Origin: Ferrimonas pelagia
GTDB lineage: Bacteria > Pseudomonadota > Gammaproteobacteria > Enterobacterales > Shewanellaceae
Assembly: GCF_039543565.1 (NCBI RefSeq)
Contig: NZ_BAABJZ010000023.1
Location: forward strand, 89,358 to 153,357
Direction of reading: 5' to 3'
Length of the DNA: 64,000 nt
Shown here: positions 8,165-17,402 of the stretch, piece by piece
How the letters are laid out: each line of letters begins with the position of its first letter
Numbering within the stretch: the first letter of the stretch is position 1
Made by a program: the position numbers and the translations under genes
The notes under the pieces: model-generated
Seen by the model: the letters and a program-made list of their open reading frames with translations, nothing else
Databases searched by the model: none
Told to the model about the DNA's origin: nothing

Positions 8165-9052
8165 TTACTGCGGCTTGGGCGCGGGGTGAAGTCGGATGCT
8201 GCCGTTGCTGGTTTTAATGGTGGAGTGGCTGCCGCCCTCGCCAAACTTAAGCTCTGCTTTGTTTTTATCGAGGCGAACGACCTGAACGGCGCCCAGATCC
8301 TCGAGGCGGATGGCGCCGTTTGAGGTGCGCATGGCCAAGTGCCCGCGGAAGGCTTCGCTGAGGGTAAAGTCGACCGAGCCATTACTGGTGTTGGCCGTGA
8401 TCGGGCCGCTGGCGCCGTCAGCCAACTGGATCTTGATGCTCTGATTGGAGGTTTTGGCCTTCACCTCGGCGGTGGCATTGACGATGGTGATCCGCCCATT
8501 GGAGGTGCTGGCATCGATGTTGCCGTCAATATCGCTCAGGGTTATGCGGCCGTTGGAGGTGTGGCTTTTGAGATCGCCCTGATGGCGTTGAACCTCAATG
8601 GTACCATTACTGGTCTTGAGATCGGCGCTGCCGGACAGGTTGTGGCTGCTTAAGCGGCCATTGTTGGTGCGCAGTCTGAGCCCGGCGGTGGCCGGCAGGG
8701 CAATGTCGAAACTGACACTTTCGTTATTCTCTCGTTTCCCGTCGGCCCAGTTGACGTCGATCATTAGGTTGCCATTGGCATCGTTGGTGACGCGTACGCT
8801 GCTGTTGTCTAGCCGTTCTTGCGAGATGGTGCGAAATTTGGCGACGATGGCGATCTCTTTTTGCTGTGCTGCGGTCACGCTAATGGCGCCGTTTGTTGTG
8901 GTGACGTTCAGTACGATCGGGCTGTCGTAGTCGTGGTTGAGGCTTTGTGTGCCACTGAAATTGGCGGGGCTGTTGTTGATCCCACACGCGGTGAGTAGGC
9001 CCAGTAGGCCAAGCGAAATGAGCAAGCGGGTGAGTCGTGAGCGGATATCCAT
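8165..9052 (-). CDS. DUF4097-type lipoprotein with TSNG repeats
   Basis: A 295-aa lipoprotein: signal peptide with lipobox LLTAC (C at residue 23). The rest is a beta-helix-like ladder in which a short element, (K/N/R)TSNGxI or TNNGRL, recurs about every 16-22 residues from residue 50 to the C-terminus (TTNGAIS, TNNGRLSS, TSNGTIEV, TSNGRITL, TSNGRITI, TSNGSVDF, TSNGAIRL, TSNGSIRL). This is characteristic of DUF4097 adhesin-like domains. It is probably anchored in an envelope membrane. No function is known. It is downstream of, and collinear with, the LysR gene but separated by 185 bases. Confidence 0.85.
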   Translation of the reverse strand: MDIRSRLTRLLISLGLLGLLTACGINNSPANFSGTQSLNHDYDSPIVLNVTTTNGAISVTAAQQKEIAIVAKFRTISQERLDNSSVRVTNDANGNLMIDVNWADGKRENNESVSFDIALPATAGLRLRTNNGRLSSHNLSGSADLKTSNGTIEVQRHQGDLKSHTSNGRITLSDIDGNIDASTSNGRITIVNATAEVKAKTSNQSIKIQLADGASGPITANTSNGSVDFTLSEAFRGHLAMRTSNGAIRLEDLGAVQVVRLDKNKAELKFGEGGSHSTIKTSNGSIRLHPAPKPQ

Positions 9053-9237
9053 GTCGGTTCTCTTTGTCTCTATTGGCAGTGGATGGCGCGTTTTCGTCGT
9101 CCAGGTTGTTGATTATTCTTGCAGACGACGGAATAAAGCAAGGGCAATATACAGGTTGGCGAGCGAGGGGATGCCGTTGGGCGGCGACTGTGGATCTCGG
9201 GCTCAACGAATGCGAGCCCTCGGGACAGGGGCAGCCT

Positions 9238-10113
9238 TTAATGCAGAGCGCTATTTATGGTGTGCAGCAACAGGCCGATGCGTTTGGGCTGGGGTTGGTA
9301 GCGCCTTTGTATGAGGTAGATGGTCTCAGCGATGGGATTGGCCAGGGTGGCGATCTGCAGTTTGTCTTGCTGGTCGAACGCGGCTACGGCGTGGGCCGGC
9401 AACACGGTGAAGCCGAGACCGGCCGCGACCGGGGTGAGGATCATGCCGATCTGATTGCAAAAGCCATGCTGTGGTAATTGGTCGATCTGATCGAACTCGG
9501 GGTAGTTGGCGCCCAGCAGTTGGCGGGCATGATGCGCGCCGTCCGGGTGGTTGATAAAACCAAGTTGGTGCAGGTGCTCCCAATCCGGCCGATTTGGGCT
9601 AGCGCCGGGTAGGATCAACTGCAGCGCTTCCTGCGCGATGGGCTCGCAACGCAGATCGGGCAGATCGCTGGGGCGGGTGATGAGGCCCAGATCGAGTCGT
9701 CGCTCGGTCAGATCCCGTTCGATGCTGTCGTTGGGCGCAATGCGGTGTTCGATGGTGAGTTGTGGATGACGCTGTTGCAGGGCGATCAGCTGTGGATAGA
9801 GTTTGAGGCCGAGGCTGCCTGGGGTGGCGACGCGGCATCGACCCTGATGGGGGTTATCATTGCTCAGGCTGTGCTCGAGCTGATTGAGATCCGCCAGTGA
9901 GCGTCTGGCCTGATGATAGACCCGCTCCCCGGCGTCGGTCAGGCTGAATTTTTTGCCTTCTCGGAGCAGCAGCGGGTGGCCGAAATGGGCCTCAAGCTTG
10001 CGGATCTGCTGGCTGACGCCGGGTTGGGTCATCGCCAGCTTTTCGGCGGTACGGGTAAAGTGGCCGGTTTCCACTAGGGCACAGAAGGTTTGCAGCCAAT
10101 CGAGGTTGATCAT
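9238..10113 (-). CDS. LysR-family transcriptional regulator
   Basis: A 291-aa regulator with the N-terminal winged helix-turn-helix of LysR proteins (residues 1-60: LQTFCALVETGHFTRTAEKLAMTQPGVSQQIRKLEAHFG) and a periplasmic-binding-like effector domain (about 90-290). It stands between a DUF4174 protein and the DUF4097 lipoprotein on the same strand; no adjacent divergent gene reveals its target. Confidence 0.93.
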   Translation of the reverse strand: MINLDWLQTFCALVETGHFTRTAEKLAMTQPGVSQQIRKLEAHFGHPLLLREGKKFSLTDAGERVYHQARRSLADLNQLEHSLSNDNPHQGRCRVATPGSLGLKLYPQLIALQQRHPQLTIEHRIAPNDSIERDLTERRLDLGLITRPSDLPDLRCEPIAQEALQLILPGASPNRPDWEHLHQLGFINHPDGAHHARQLLGANYPEFDQIDQLPQHGFCNQIGMILTPVAAGLGFTVLPAHAVAAFDQQDKLQIATLANPIAETIYLIQRRYQPQPKRIGLLLHTINSALH

Positions 10114-10258
10114 AACTAGGCACTATCAAAATGGGCATAAGTGATACGTATTCATTTTGATTATGCGCGGCTATGGCGGCGGTCGCAATCTTTGTGCTGC
10201 GCAGAGCGGGCCGAGGGTGTTGGCCCAAAGAGGCAAAGGACGGCTGCGCTGGACTTGG

Positions 10259-10732
10259 TTAGATCGCACACTCATTGTCGAACCAGCGCTGCGTCTGTTG
10301 CTCGGATGACAAGGCGTCCAGATCCGCCATGATGGCGTGCCAATCGGCGAGCTTGCCCCAGCGTTGTTGCACCTGACCGTGATGATTAAGCAACACGCCG
10401 GTGTGCACGTCAGGCGGGATCTCAAGGTGCAGCGCCAGCTGTTCGACTTGTTGATCCGACAGCACGCCGTGAGGCTCGGCATAGCCATCTTGGGTGAAGA
10501 TCAGCACTAGGATCCCGCGTTCGCTGATCTGGCATTCGAGCAGTGCGATCTCTTGGCTGAACTGCTCGACGTATTGATCACGCTGGGGGGCGAAGAAGGC
10601 GATGATCCTATGGTGCCAGTTGAGTGCCTGCCAAGCGGGTTGGTCGGCGTCCTTTGGCCACGGGTGGGCGCTGGTCATATAGCCGGCGCCAGCGAGGACT
10701 AACAGTAACAGGATCGTGAGGCTCATTTTCAT
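10259..10732 (-). CDS. Exported DUF4174-like protein
   Basis: A 157-aa protein with an N-terminal signal or anchor (MSLTILLLLVLAGAGYMTSA). The middle matches the DUF4174 pattern: an opening strand with HHRIIAFFAPQRDQYVEQ, then LECQISERGILVLIFTQDG, and a closing VHTGVLLNHHGQVQQRWGKLADWHAIMADLDAL, resembling a thioredoxin-like fold without CxxC. Function is unknown. A perfectly ordinary promoter-size gap separates it from the LysR gene, which is downstream on the same strand. Confidence 0.75.
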   Translation of the reverse strand: MKMSLTILLLLVLAGAGYMTSAHPWPKDADQPAWQALNWHHRIIAFFAPQRDQYVEQFSQEIALLECQISERGILVLIFTQDGYAEPHGVLSDQQVEQLALHLEIPPDVHTGVLLNHHGQVQQRWGKLADWHAIMADLDALSSEQQTQRWFDNECAI

Positions 10733-11159
10733 GTGCGTACCTCCTGTGGTTTATACGCAGTATGGCCGGTTTGGTTCAGCTCTGCGGGCCTTTTCTTGCG
10801 CCGTGATGGGCTAGGCGAAGCGTTTTGTTCCATATGGCGTGGCGGGATCCGATAATGGCGCTGTGGCGATGTGGCGATGTGGCGATGTGGCGATGTGGCG
10901 ATGGTAGGCGGCGCTGATCGGACTGAGCGTGTCTGGATCGGTGTTGGCTCAGGATGGGGAGTGGTCGTCGCGGTCTGAGCGGGAGCATGCCTTGGTTGGG
11001 CAAATCAGGTCCACCAAGTCGGATGATGATGTCTGATTGACGCCCCGCAGTGCGGTGCGGGACGATTGTGACGAGCTGAGCCGGTGACGCGCTGGCCGAG
11101 TGACGCGCTATGTTAAGCCGGTATGGCTTTGCGGCCGTGCGGCGTTGCGTTTGCGGTTG
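10733..11159. other. Intergenic gap with 8-bp tandem repeat
   Basis: A 427-base gap between two minus-strand genes. It contains five perfect copies of an 8-base unit at 10863-10902 (listed separately). No credible coding frame or RNA gene was seen. Confidence 0.5.
10863..10902. repeat. Tandem repeat (GTGGCGAT)x5
   Basis: Five perfect, contiguous copies of GTGGCGAT. On the other strand this is ATCGCCAC. The unit length is not a multiple of three and it lies outside genes, so it looks like a slippage-prone microsatellite. Confidence 0.95.
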
Positions 11160-12827
11160 TTAACCTTGGGTGTGTTGATTGAGCACCGCCAGCGCTCGAA
11201 GTCCGGGTCCTGCGTCACGCAGCCCCAATCGGTCGGCCAGGTAGAGCAATGCGATCTGATCTTTGCGACGATGTGGGTAACCGGGTCGGGTCCAATTTTG
11301 GCAAAACAGCTGCCATTTTTCGTTGGCCTGAGTGTGTCCGGCAAACTGCCACTGGGTTAATGCAGCCGTCGGCGCGGGCAACGGGCAGCGCAGGTGGCCG
11401 GGGTAGGTTTGCCAAGGCGTCTGCACCATCTCCGGGTAGCAGCGCTGCACCCAGGCCATGTAGAGCTGATGGCGATCGATCGCTTGGGCTGGGGCGCTGA
11501 GGACGGCGTCATGTACGCCAGCGGCATAGAGCGGCAGGTGAAACTCGAGCTGATACTGCGGAAACTGCTCAAAGGGGCCTGCCAGATGACGGTGCTGATC
11601 CTGCTCCCACAACAGCAGTTGAAAGGCTCTGGCCAGAGGGCGATCGCGATGGCGGTTAAGCTCGGTGATCAGGCTGTTTTTGAGATCCGCCTGGAGCTGG
11701 CCGGCATTGCTGAGCAGACGTGTCGGCAGATAGGCTTGCTGCTGCTCGATGTAGGCGTCGATCACCTGCTCCGGATCGCCCTGCTCAATGGCGTGTTGGA
11801 CTCCTTCGCCGACGTAAACGCCGCCCAAGCACACGCTGCCGCCATTGCCTGACCACCACAATTCGGGGCGTGTTGGGTGTTGTTTGCGCTGCGATCGCGC
11901 CTGATCGGGCAGGCGATATTGGCCCAGTCGCTGCTCGACGGTGAGTTGGTTGAGGCTGCTGACGGGACAGACATTGAGATCGATCCCCATGTGATCGGCC
12001 CAGAGCCGGGCATAGCTGCTGTCCTGACTGTCGGGGCGAGAGAAGTTGACGCAGTGCAGTGTTTGATCCTGACGTCGGAGTGCGGCCACGATTAAGCGTG
12101 AGTCCAGTCCGCCGGACAGGGTGGCTTGGCTAAAGCGATCGGAGCTTAAGGCGAGACGGACTGCGCGGCTGTAGGCGCTGTCGAGCGCTTCGATGGTCTC
12201 GTCTAGCGAGCGCGGCGCCTGCTCTTTGGGCCAGTCGAGTGCTCGATGCGTGTGCTTACGGCCGGGCTCGAATGTGAGGCAGCTGCCCGGCCGGGCACAG
12301 CGGATCTGCCGGTATGCGGTTTGCTCGCCCAGGCCATATCCCAGTGTGGCCAGTGCCGCGAGACCGACCGGATCTTGGGTGAGATGCAAAGGCAGGGACG
12401 CCAAGCTGTGTTGTTGGCTCGCGATCAGTTGGACGCCGCCACATTGGCGCCAGTAGGTGGGTTTGAGGGCGAGTCGGTCGTGGTAGATCCGAAGCGCTTG
12501 TGAGGCTTTGTTGTAGCGCAGGTAGGTGAATACGCCTTGGGCTTGCTGCAGGGGTTGAGCGGGATCGTCGCTTCGATTCAATTGAATGAGATCGTCGGTC
12601 AGATCGCTGCTGAGCAGGGGGTGGCCCAGCAGGATGGCGATCTGCGAAGCGGTTTGCAGTTGATCCTGGCGTTGGTAGCAACGGGGCGAGGCATGGGCCA
12701 GCCACAGCGGGCCATGTTGAAACTCGATGATGGTCTGAGTGCCGAGACTGCGACGTAGGCTCGCTTTTAATATTTCAAGGTTTTGTACTTTATTATCAAC
12801 AAGGTATATCCCAACAAATTGACTCAT
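11160..12827 (-). CDS. Asparagine synthase-like ATP-dependent amide ligase
   Basis: A 555-aa protein with the two-domain layout of class B asparagine synthetases. The C-terminal domain has the ATP pyrophosphatase loop SGGLDS at residues 238-243, preceded by the connecting motif PGSCLTFEPG (about 180-189). The N-terminal glutaminase-like domain begins MSQFVGIYL: the catalytic Cys that must follow the initiator Met is absent, and no other N-terminal Cys replaces it. The protein therefore probably uses ammonia or a substrate amine, as beta-lactam synthetases and lasso-peptide cyclases do, or is a diverged synthetase. No leader peptidase or precursor gene is adjacent. It is divergent from topB. 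Substrate unknown. Confidence 0.8.
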   Translation of the reverse strand: MSQFVGIYLVDNKVQNLEILKASLRRSLGTQTIIEFQHGPLWLAHASPRCYQRQDQLQTASQIAILLGHPLLSSDLTDDLIQLNRSDDPAQPLQQAQGVFTYLRYNKASQALRIYHDRLALKPTYWRQCGGVQLIASQQHSLASLPLHLTQDPVGLAALATLGYGLGEQTAYRQIRCARPGSCLTFEPGRKHTHRALDWPKEQAPRSLDETIEALDSAYSRAVRLALSSDRFSQATLSGGLDSRLIVAALRRQDQTLHCVNFSRPDSQDSSYARLWADHMGIDLNVCPVSSLNQLTVEQRLGQYRLPDQARSQRKQHPTRPELWWSGNGGSVCLGGVYVGEGVQHAIEQGDPEQVIDAYIEQQQAYLPTRLLSNAGQLQADLKNSLITELNRHRDRPLARAFQLLLWEQDQHRHLAGPFEQFPQYQLEFHLPLYAAGVHDAVLSAPAQAIDRHQLYMAWVQRCYPEMVQTPWQTYPGHLRCPLPAPTAALTQWQFAGHTQANEKWQLFCQNWTRPGYPHRRKDQIALLYLADRLGLRDAGPGLRALAVLNQHTQG

Positions 12828-13040
12828 TACGGCCCCCGCAAACGATGACGATGTGACTGGCTTGAGCGCCCGAGCGTAGTTTATCGGCCACGATCACCAG
12901 CATTGCTATGGAGCACTGCGTTAATCGTGCCAATTTTTTCGCTATTTGGGGTCACCAACCTGGTTTTTTATACAGTGATTGTTGCCTGTGCCTTTCGGCT
13001 TGGCTACTCTGGAACGCTCTGTTCCGTTGATTGAGCCGTT

Positions 13041-15002
13041 ATGACTCGACTTTATATCGCTGAAAAACCGAGTTTGGGCCGCGCCATCGCAGCGGCGTTG
13101 CCCGCTCCGCAGAAGAAGCACGAAGGGTACATCGAGCTGGGCAATGGCGATCGCGTGACCTGGTGTGTCGGCCATCTGCTCGAGCAACTCGAGCCCGATG
13201 GCTATGATCCCAAATATAAGCAGTGGCGCATGGCCGATCTGCCGATCACGGTGGCGCAGTGGCGGTTGAAGGCGCGTCGCGGCATGGGCAAACAGTTGGC
13301 GGTGATCAAGCAGCTGTTGAAGGGGGCGAGTGAGATTGTCCATGCGGGCGATCCGGATCGGGAAGGGCAGTTATTGGTGGATGAGGTGATCGATCACCTT
13401 GGCACCTCTGCCGAGCGCAAGGCCCAGGTGAAGCGACTGTTGATCGCCGATCTGAATGTGAGCGCCGTTCAGCGAGCCTTGGCCGATCTTAAGCCTAATC
13501 GGGATTTTGCGCCGCTGTCGGTATCGGCATTGGCCCGCAGCCGCGCCGATTGGTTGTATGGCATGAACCTCACCCGAGCGTACACCCTGTTGGGACAAAA
13601 GGCGGGCTATCAGGGCGTGTTATCGGTTGGACGGGTGCAGACGCCGGTATTGGGGCTGGTGGTTCGGCGCGACGAGGCGATCGCGCAGTTTGAGCCGACG
13701 CCTTACTGGGTGCTGGATGCGTTGATTGCGCACCCGGAGGGGCCGATCCGGGCGCGCTGGCAGCCCAGTGACGCCTGTGCACCGTGGCAAGATGAGGCGG
13801 GCCGCGTGTTGTCACGAAAGCTGGCGGAGCATGTGGCAACGCGGATCGAGCAGCAAGAGGCGATCACGCTGGAAGCCACGCGGAAAGAGAAGCCTCAGGC
13901 GGCGCCGCTGCCCTATTCCTTGTCGGCCTTGCAGATAGACGCAGCGAAGCGATATGGCATGTCGGCGCAGGAGGTCCTTGCTTGCGCGCAAAAGCTGTAT
14001 GAAGGGCATAAGCTGATCACCTATCCCCGCTCCGATTGCCGTTATCTGCCGCAAGCACATTGGTCGGAGGCGGCTGGGATCACCCAGGCGATCGGCCAGA
14101 TCGCGACGGCGCTGAAGCCCGGTGTCGAGGGGGCCGATCTGTCGTTGCGCTCTCGTTGTTGGAATGACGCCAAGGTGGGCGCGCACCATGCCATTATTCC
14201 CACCTCGAAACGCAGTGGCTCAGCGGCCTTGTCCGCAAATGAAGCCAAGATCTATCGCTTGATCGCCCGGCAATATTTGATGCAGTTTTACCCGCCAGCC
14301 CGTTATGGCGAAGCCCGGTTGGTGTTTGAGATCGCCGGGGGACGCTTTATCGCGAAGGGACGGCAGTTGCTGCAAAGCGGTTGGCGCACGCCGCTGGGCG
14401 CCAATGCCAATGACCAAGATAATGAGCCAAAGGCGGATCAGGCCAATGCTGCGACACTTCCGCTGGTGCAACAGGGCGATCGGCTTCACTGTGAGCGAGG
14501 CGAGATCGGCGACAAAATGACCGAGCCGCCCAAACGTTTTACCGAGGCCAGTTTGTTGCAGGCGATAACGGGGATCGGCCGCTTCGTTCAGGACGACGCG
14601 CTCAAGGCGATCTTGCGGGAAACGGATGGCCTGGGTACGGAGGCGACACGCGCTGGGATCATCGAGTTATTGTTTAAGCGGGGATTCTTGCAACGCCAAG
14701 GCAAGGCGATCGTCGCGACGGCGGCGGGGCAGGGCCTGATCCAGGCGTTGCCGGCTCAAGCCAGCTATCCGGATATGACGGCACGGTGGGAAAGCCAGTT
14801 GCAGGATATGGTGGAGCAGCGCTGCAGCTATACGCCGTTTATGTCGGCGCTGGAACAGCAGATAGCGGGGTTGATCGAGCAGATCCGCATTGCACCTGCT
14901 CCGGTTGCGTTAGCGGGGCTTTCGGCGCCGGTCAAGGCCCGCCGTCGCAAGCGCTCTGCGGTTGGCCGTCGGCGTAAAGGTCAAAAAAAACCACCTTCAT
15001 AG
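13041..15002 (+). CDS. topB: DNA topoisomerase III
   Basis: A 653-aa type IA topoisomerase that decatenates DNA by single-strand passage. The Toprim domain opens with RLYIAEKPSLGRAIA and has the metal-binding HAGDPDREGQLLVDE motif. The active-site tyrosine is Y328 in LITYPRSDCRYLP, at the same position as in E. coli TopB. The C-terminus is a short basic tail (ARRRKRSAVGRRRKGQKK). The stop codon sits in the loop of a terminator that reads in the opposite direction. Confidence 0.97.
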   Translation: MTRLYIAEKPSLGRAIAAALPAPQKKHEGYIELGNGDRVTWCVGHLLEQLEPDGYDPKYKQWRMADLPITVAQWRLKARRGMGKQLAVIKQLLKGASEIVHAGDPDREGQLLVDEVIDHLGTSAERKAQVKRLLIADLNVSAVQRALADLKPNRDFAPLSVSALARSRADWLYGMNLTRAYTLLGQKAGYQGVLSVGRVQTPVLGLVVRRDEAIAQFEPTPYWVLDALIAHPEGPIRARWQPSDACAPWQDEAGRVLSRKLAEHVATRIEQQEAITLEATRKEKPQAAPLPYSLSALQIDAAKRYGMSAQEVLACAQKLYEGHKLITYPRSDCRYLPQAHWSEAAGITQAIGQIATALKPGVEGADLSLRSRCWNDAKVGAHHAIIPTSKRSGSAALSANEAKIYRLIARQYLMQFYPPARYGEARLVFEIAGGRFIAKGRQLLQSGWRTPLGANANDQDNEPKADQANAATLPLVQQGDRLHCERGEIGDKMTEPPKRFTEASLLQAITGIGRFVQDDALKAILRETDGLGTEATRAGIIELLFKRGFLQRQGKAIVATAAGQGLIQALPAQASYPDMTARWESQLQDMVEQRCSYTPFMSALEQQIAGLIEQIRIAPAPVALAGLSAPVKARRRKRSAVGRRRKGQKKPPS

Positions 15003-15010
15003 GAAGGTGG
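14983..15010 (-). terminator. Minus-strand terminator overlapping topB stop
   Basis: CCACCTTC-ATAG-GAAGGTGG forms an 8-bp stem; on the minus strand it is followed by eight T. It would end transcription coming from the PAS-protein gene. The four-base loop includes the topB TAG stop, and the T tract is the AAAAAAAA encoding the Lys codons of the topB tail. Confidence 0.85.
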
Positions 15011-15184
15011 CAAAAGAGATATGCAGAGAGATGATGAATTGCATGTAAAGTCAGACAGGGCTGTGCCTGAGAAGTTCAAAAAAGTTGAAAAGAATGTTGG
15101 CGTGGTGAGGCGCGGGTAAGGGGGAGGCGTCGAAACAGGGACGGTCCGTTATTTCTGGGCCGGTGTTTTGGTTGCCGATCGAGG

Positions 15185-17107
15185 CTAGTGGGAGAGGGCG
15201 GCAGTAATTTCGCTTTGCGCAGGGGCTTGCCAGGTTTGTTGTTTGATGAGGTTGAGGAGCACGCAATGTTGTTGGTTGGCTTGGTCGGTGACCACCTTGA
15301 CCGACAGGCGGGCTCGAAGCGGTTGCTGCTCTTGGTGTTGGAAGGTAAACCAGAACGGGGAGTATTCGGATTGTCCGCCGTTTATCTGCTGTACAAACAG
15401 GCGAACGGCCTCGTGGTTGGCGGCAGGAAATAGGGTTTGAAGCGGTCTGTGTTTCAGCGCACTGACGGGATAACCGAGCCACTGAGCAAGCTCAGGACTG
15501 AGGGTTTGCAGCCGGCCTTGGCTGTCGATCTGGAGAAAACACAGTTGGCCTAATAGCTGTTGGTCGGTGCGACCGGCAAGCGGCGCGGTAAAGAGCGCCA
15601 CGGTCATCACGTCATTGCCCTGCTGATGTTGACTGATGCTGAAACTGAGCGAGCGGTATTCGCCCTGGCCGAGGTTGAGCAAGGCGGTACATTGGTGGCT
15701 TGTGACGGCATTTTCGCGCTGGGACTGGCGGAAGTGCTGGGCGACGCGGTGGTTGTGAAATCGTGGGGCAATGGGTTGGCCGATCAGGCGCCGATCGGGC
15801 TCACCAAACAGCCGATGCCCGGTGCGGTTCATGGCGACGATGATCCCTCGACTGTTGGTTTGCACGATGCCGACATTGCGGCTGTTGTTTATGGCCTGCC
15901 GATAGCTATTGGCCTGTACCGCCCCGTTGTGCGTCTGCTCTGTGTGTTTGGCGAGTTTCAATTGCAGGGTGATATCCCGGCTGCAGCCGATCATCACTGG
16001 CTTGTTGCCGTTGGTGGGCGGGATGAAGTGGCCCACGCTCTCTATGGTGCGTTGTTCATTGTTGTGGTTGAGTACGCGTCCAGTGAATTCAAAAGGCGTT
16101 TGCCTGCTCAGGGCGCGGCGAAAGGCGTGGTCGGCGAGACGGCTATCTTGCTCATTGAGGCGGTCCAGAAACTCCTCCGCCAATTGGGTCGAACTGAGTC
16201 GCAGCAGATCGGTCAATGGCGACGGCGGCGAGAGCAGGTTGATCTGGCCACTGGCGAGATCCACCCGCCACACGGCAAGCTCCGACAGATGACTGGCGGC
16301 GGTTAATGCGGCCTGGAATTGCTTTATGTCGTCTTTTCGGCCCGATTGCTCGTCAAGCCTGTGCTGATGCTCTGACAGTAAATGATGGATCTGTCTATCA
16401 AGCGCCGCGAGCAAGGTATTTTCGTAGCTCGTGTGGCTGGCGTGGGCTTGGCTCTGGCGAGCCAGCGGGTGACTGCTTTGCAGCAAGCGTCTGAGCGGAT
16501 CTAAGTACCGCTCTCTGTCTCGCCAGTGGATGTAGATCCCGCCACCGCCACATAGACTTAAGAGCAGCAGGACGATAACGATAGCCTCTTTGCTGTGGCT
16601 GGGCAGTTGGGTGTTTTGGGCCAGGCGGATCAGCAATATGGCGTGGCTTGAGGCGGCGTTACCGCTGTCGAAAAGCAGGCGGTCGCTATAGAGCAATTCT
16701 CGATCGGCGTTGTAGCGATAGTGCGCCTGATGGGTGTAGCGCTGCTGCAAGACCAGGCGCGAGCCTTGTGGGGTTTGTGCTTGGTAGGGGGAGGAGACCG
16801 TGTTCAAATTCCGGGGGGTCAATAGGGTGCCGTCGCTTTCGCGATACAGGGCGAGCTCCTGCACGTGCACCAGCATTTTTAGTTGCTCCACCTTGTTTAG
16901 CAATTCACTGAGTGTTTGGCTTGCCGCTGGGGCTTGAAGGCTTTGGCTGATCCACTCTGCCCGTTGTTGATCTCGGTACTGATCATCATGGTAGTGGTTT
17001 GCGACCAGGATACCGCTGCAGAAGAGTGCGATCAGAGCCGCAATGGCGCCGGATAGCAGGTGTGCGTGGGCGCGGATCCGTTGGATCACTGTAGGTGCAG
17101 TTAGCAT
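15185..17107 (-). CDS. Membrane-bound PAS sensor without output domain
   Basis: A 640-aa protein: transmembrane helix at about 17-37, a periplasmic segment (38-170), a second helix at about 175-193, then cytosolic PAS/PAC modules at about 265-375 (ending in IGCSRDITLQLKLA), 400-510 (NSRNVGIVQTNSRGIIVAMN) and 515-625 (LCFLQIDSQGRLQTLSPELAQWLGYP). No histidine kinase, GGDEF, EAL or methyl-accepting domain follows; the protein ends after the last PAS domain. Function must therefore depend on a partner, or an output domain has been lost. The gene is monocistronic and has its own terminator across the topB end. Confidence 0.8.
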   Translation of the reverse strand: MLTAPTVIQRIRAHAHLLSGAIAALIALFCSGILVANHYHDDQYRDQQRAEWISQSLQAPAASQTLSELLNKVEQLKMLVHVQELALYRESDGTLLTPRNLNTVSSPYQAQTPQGSRLVLQQRYTHQAHYRYNADRELLYSDRLLFDSGNAASSHAILLIRLAQNTQLPSHSKEAIVIVLLLLSLCGGGGIYIHWRDRERYLDPLRRLLQSSHPLARQSQAHASHTSYENTLLAALDRQIHHLLSEHQHRLDEQSGRKDDIKQFQAALTAASHLSELAVWRVDLASGQINLLSPPSPLTDLLRLSSTQLAEEFLDRLNEQDSRLADHAFRRALSRQTPFEFTGRVLNHNNEQRTIESVGHFIPPTNGNKPVMIGCSRDITLQLKLAKHTEQTHNGAVQANSYRQAINNSRNVGIVQTNSRGIIVAMNRTGHRLFGEPDRRLIGQPIAPRFHNHRVAQHFRQSQRENAVTSHQCTALLNLGQGEYRSLSFSISQHQQGNDVMTVALFTAPLAGRTDQQLLGQLCFLQIDSQGRLQTLSPELAQWLGYPVSALKHRPLQTLFPAANHEAVRLFVQQINGGQSEYSPFWFTFQHQEQQPLRARLSVKVVTDQANQQHCVLLNLIKQQTWQAPAQSEITAALSH

Positions 17108-17402
17108 GGTCAGCTCAGTGCTTTGAGTGAGGTCAATGGCACGGGGGAAGAGTCTCCTTGATGAACAGTTAGGTTACGTTTGTTGATGCCGGGTGTTGCA
17201 TTTGCGTTAAATGTAGGGCTTTTACATAAGAACTTCAATTAATGGCTAGTCAATATCAATTAATATCAATGACTTTTGCTGCTTGTGATGCAGTCACGAC
17301 TGTGTCAGGGCTGGCGCTACGTGATCGTGGGCTGGCGAGGACTCTGGTGTTGGCAAGAGTGGCTTGTTAGTGTGGTCATATCTCAGGGAGTAGGCTGATT
17401 TT

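Noticed and set aside
10859..10910. CRISPR-like array
   Set aside because: The repeats are 8 bases long and contiguous, with no spacers and no cas genes nearby.
11160..13040. Lasso-peptide cluster around the asparagine-synthase-like gene
   Set aside because: No leader peptidase, leader-binding protein or precursor-sized frame is present on either side.
15051..15482. Minus-strand 143-codon frame at the end of the PAS gene
   Set aside because: It overlaps the PAS-protein gene in another frame and has a Pro/Arg/Thr-rich out-of-frame composition.
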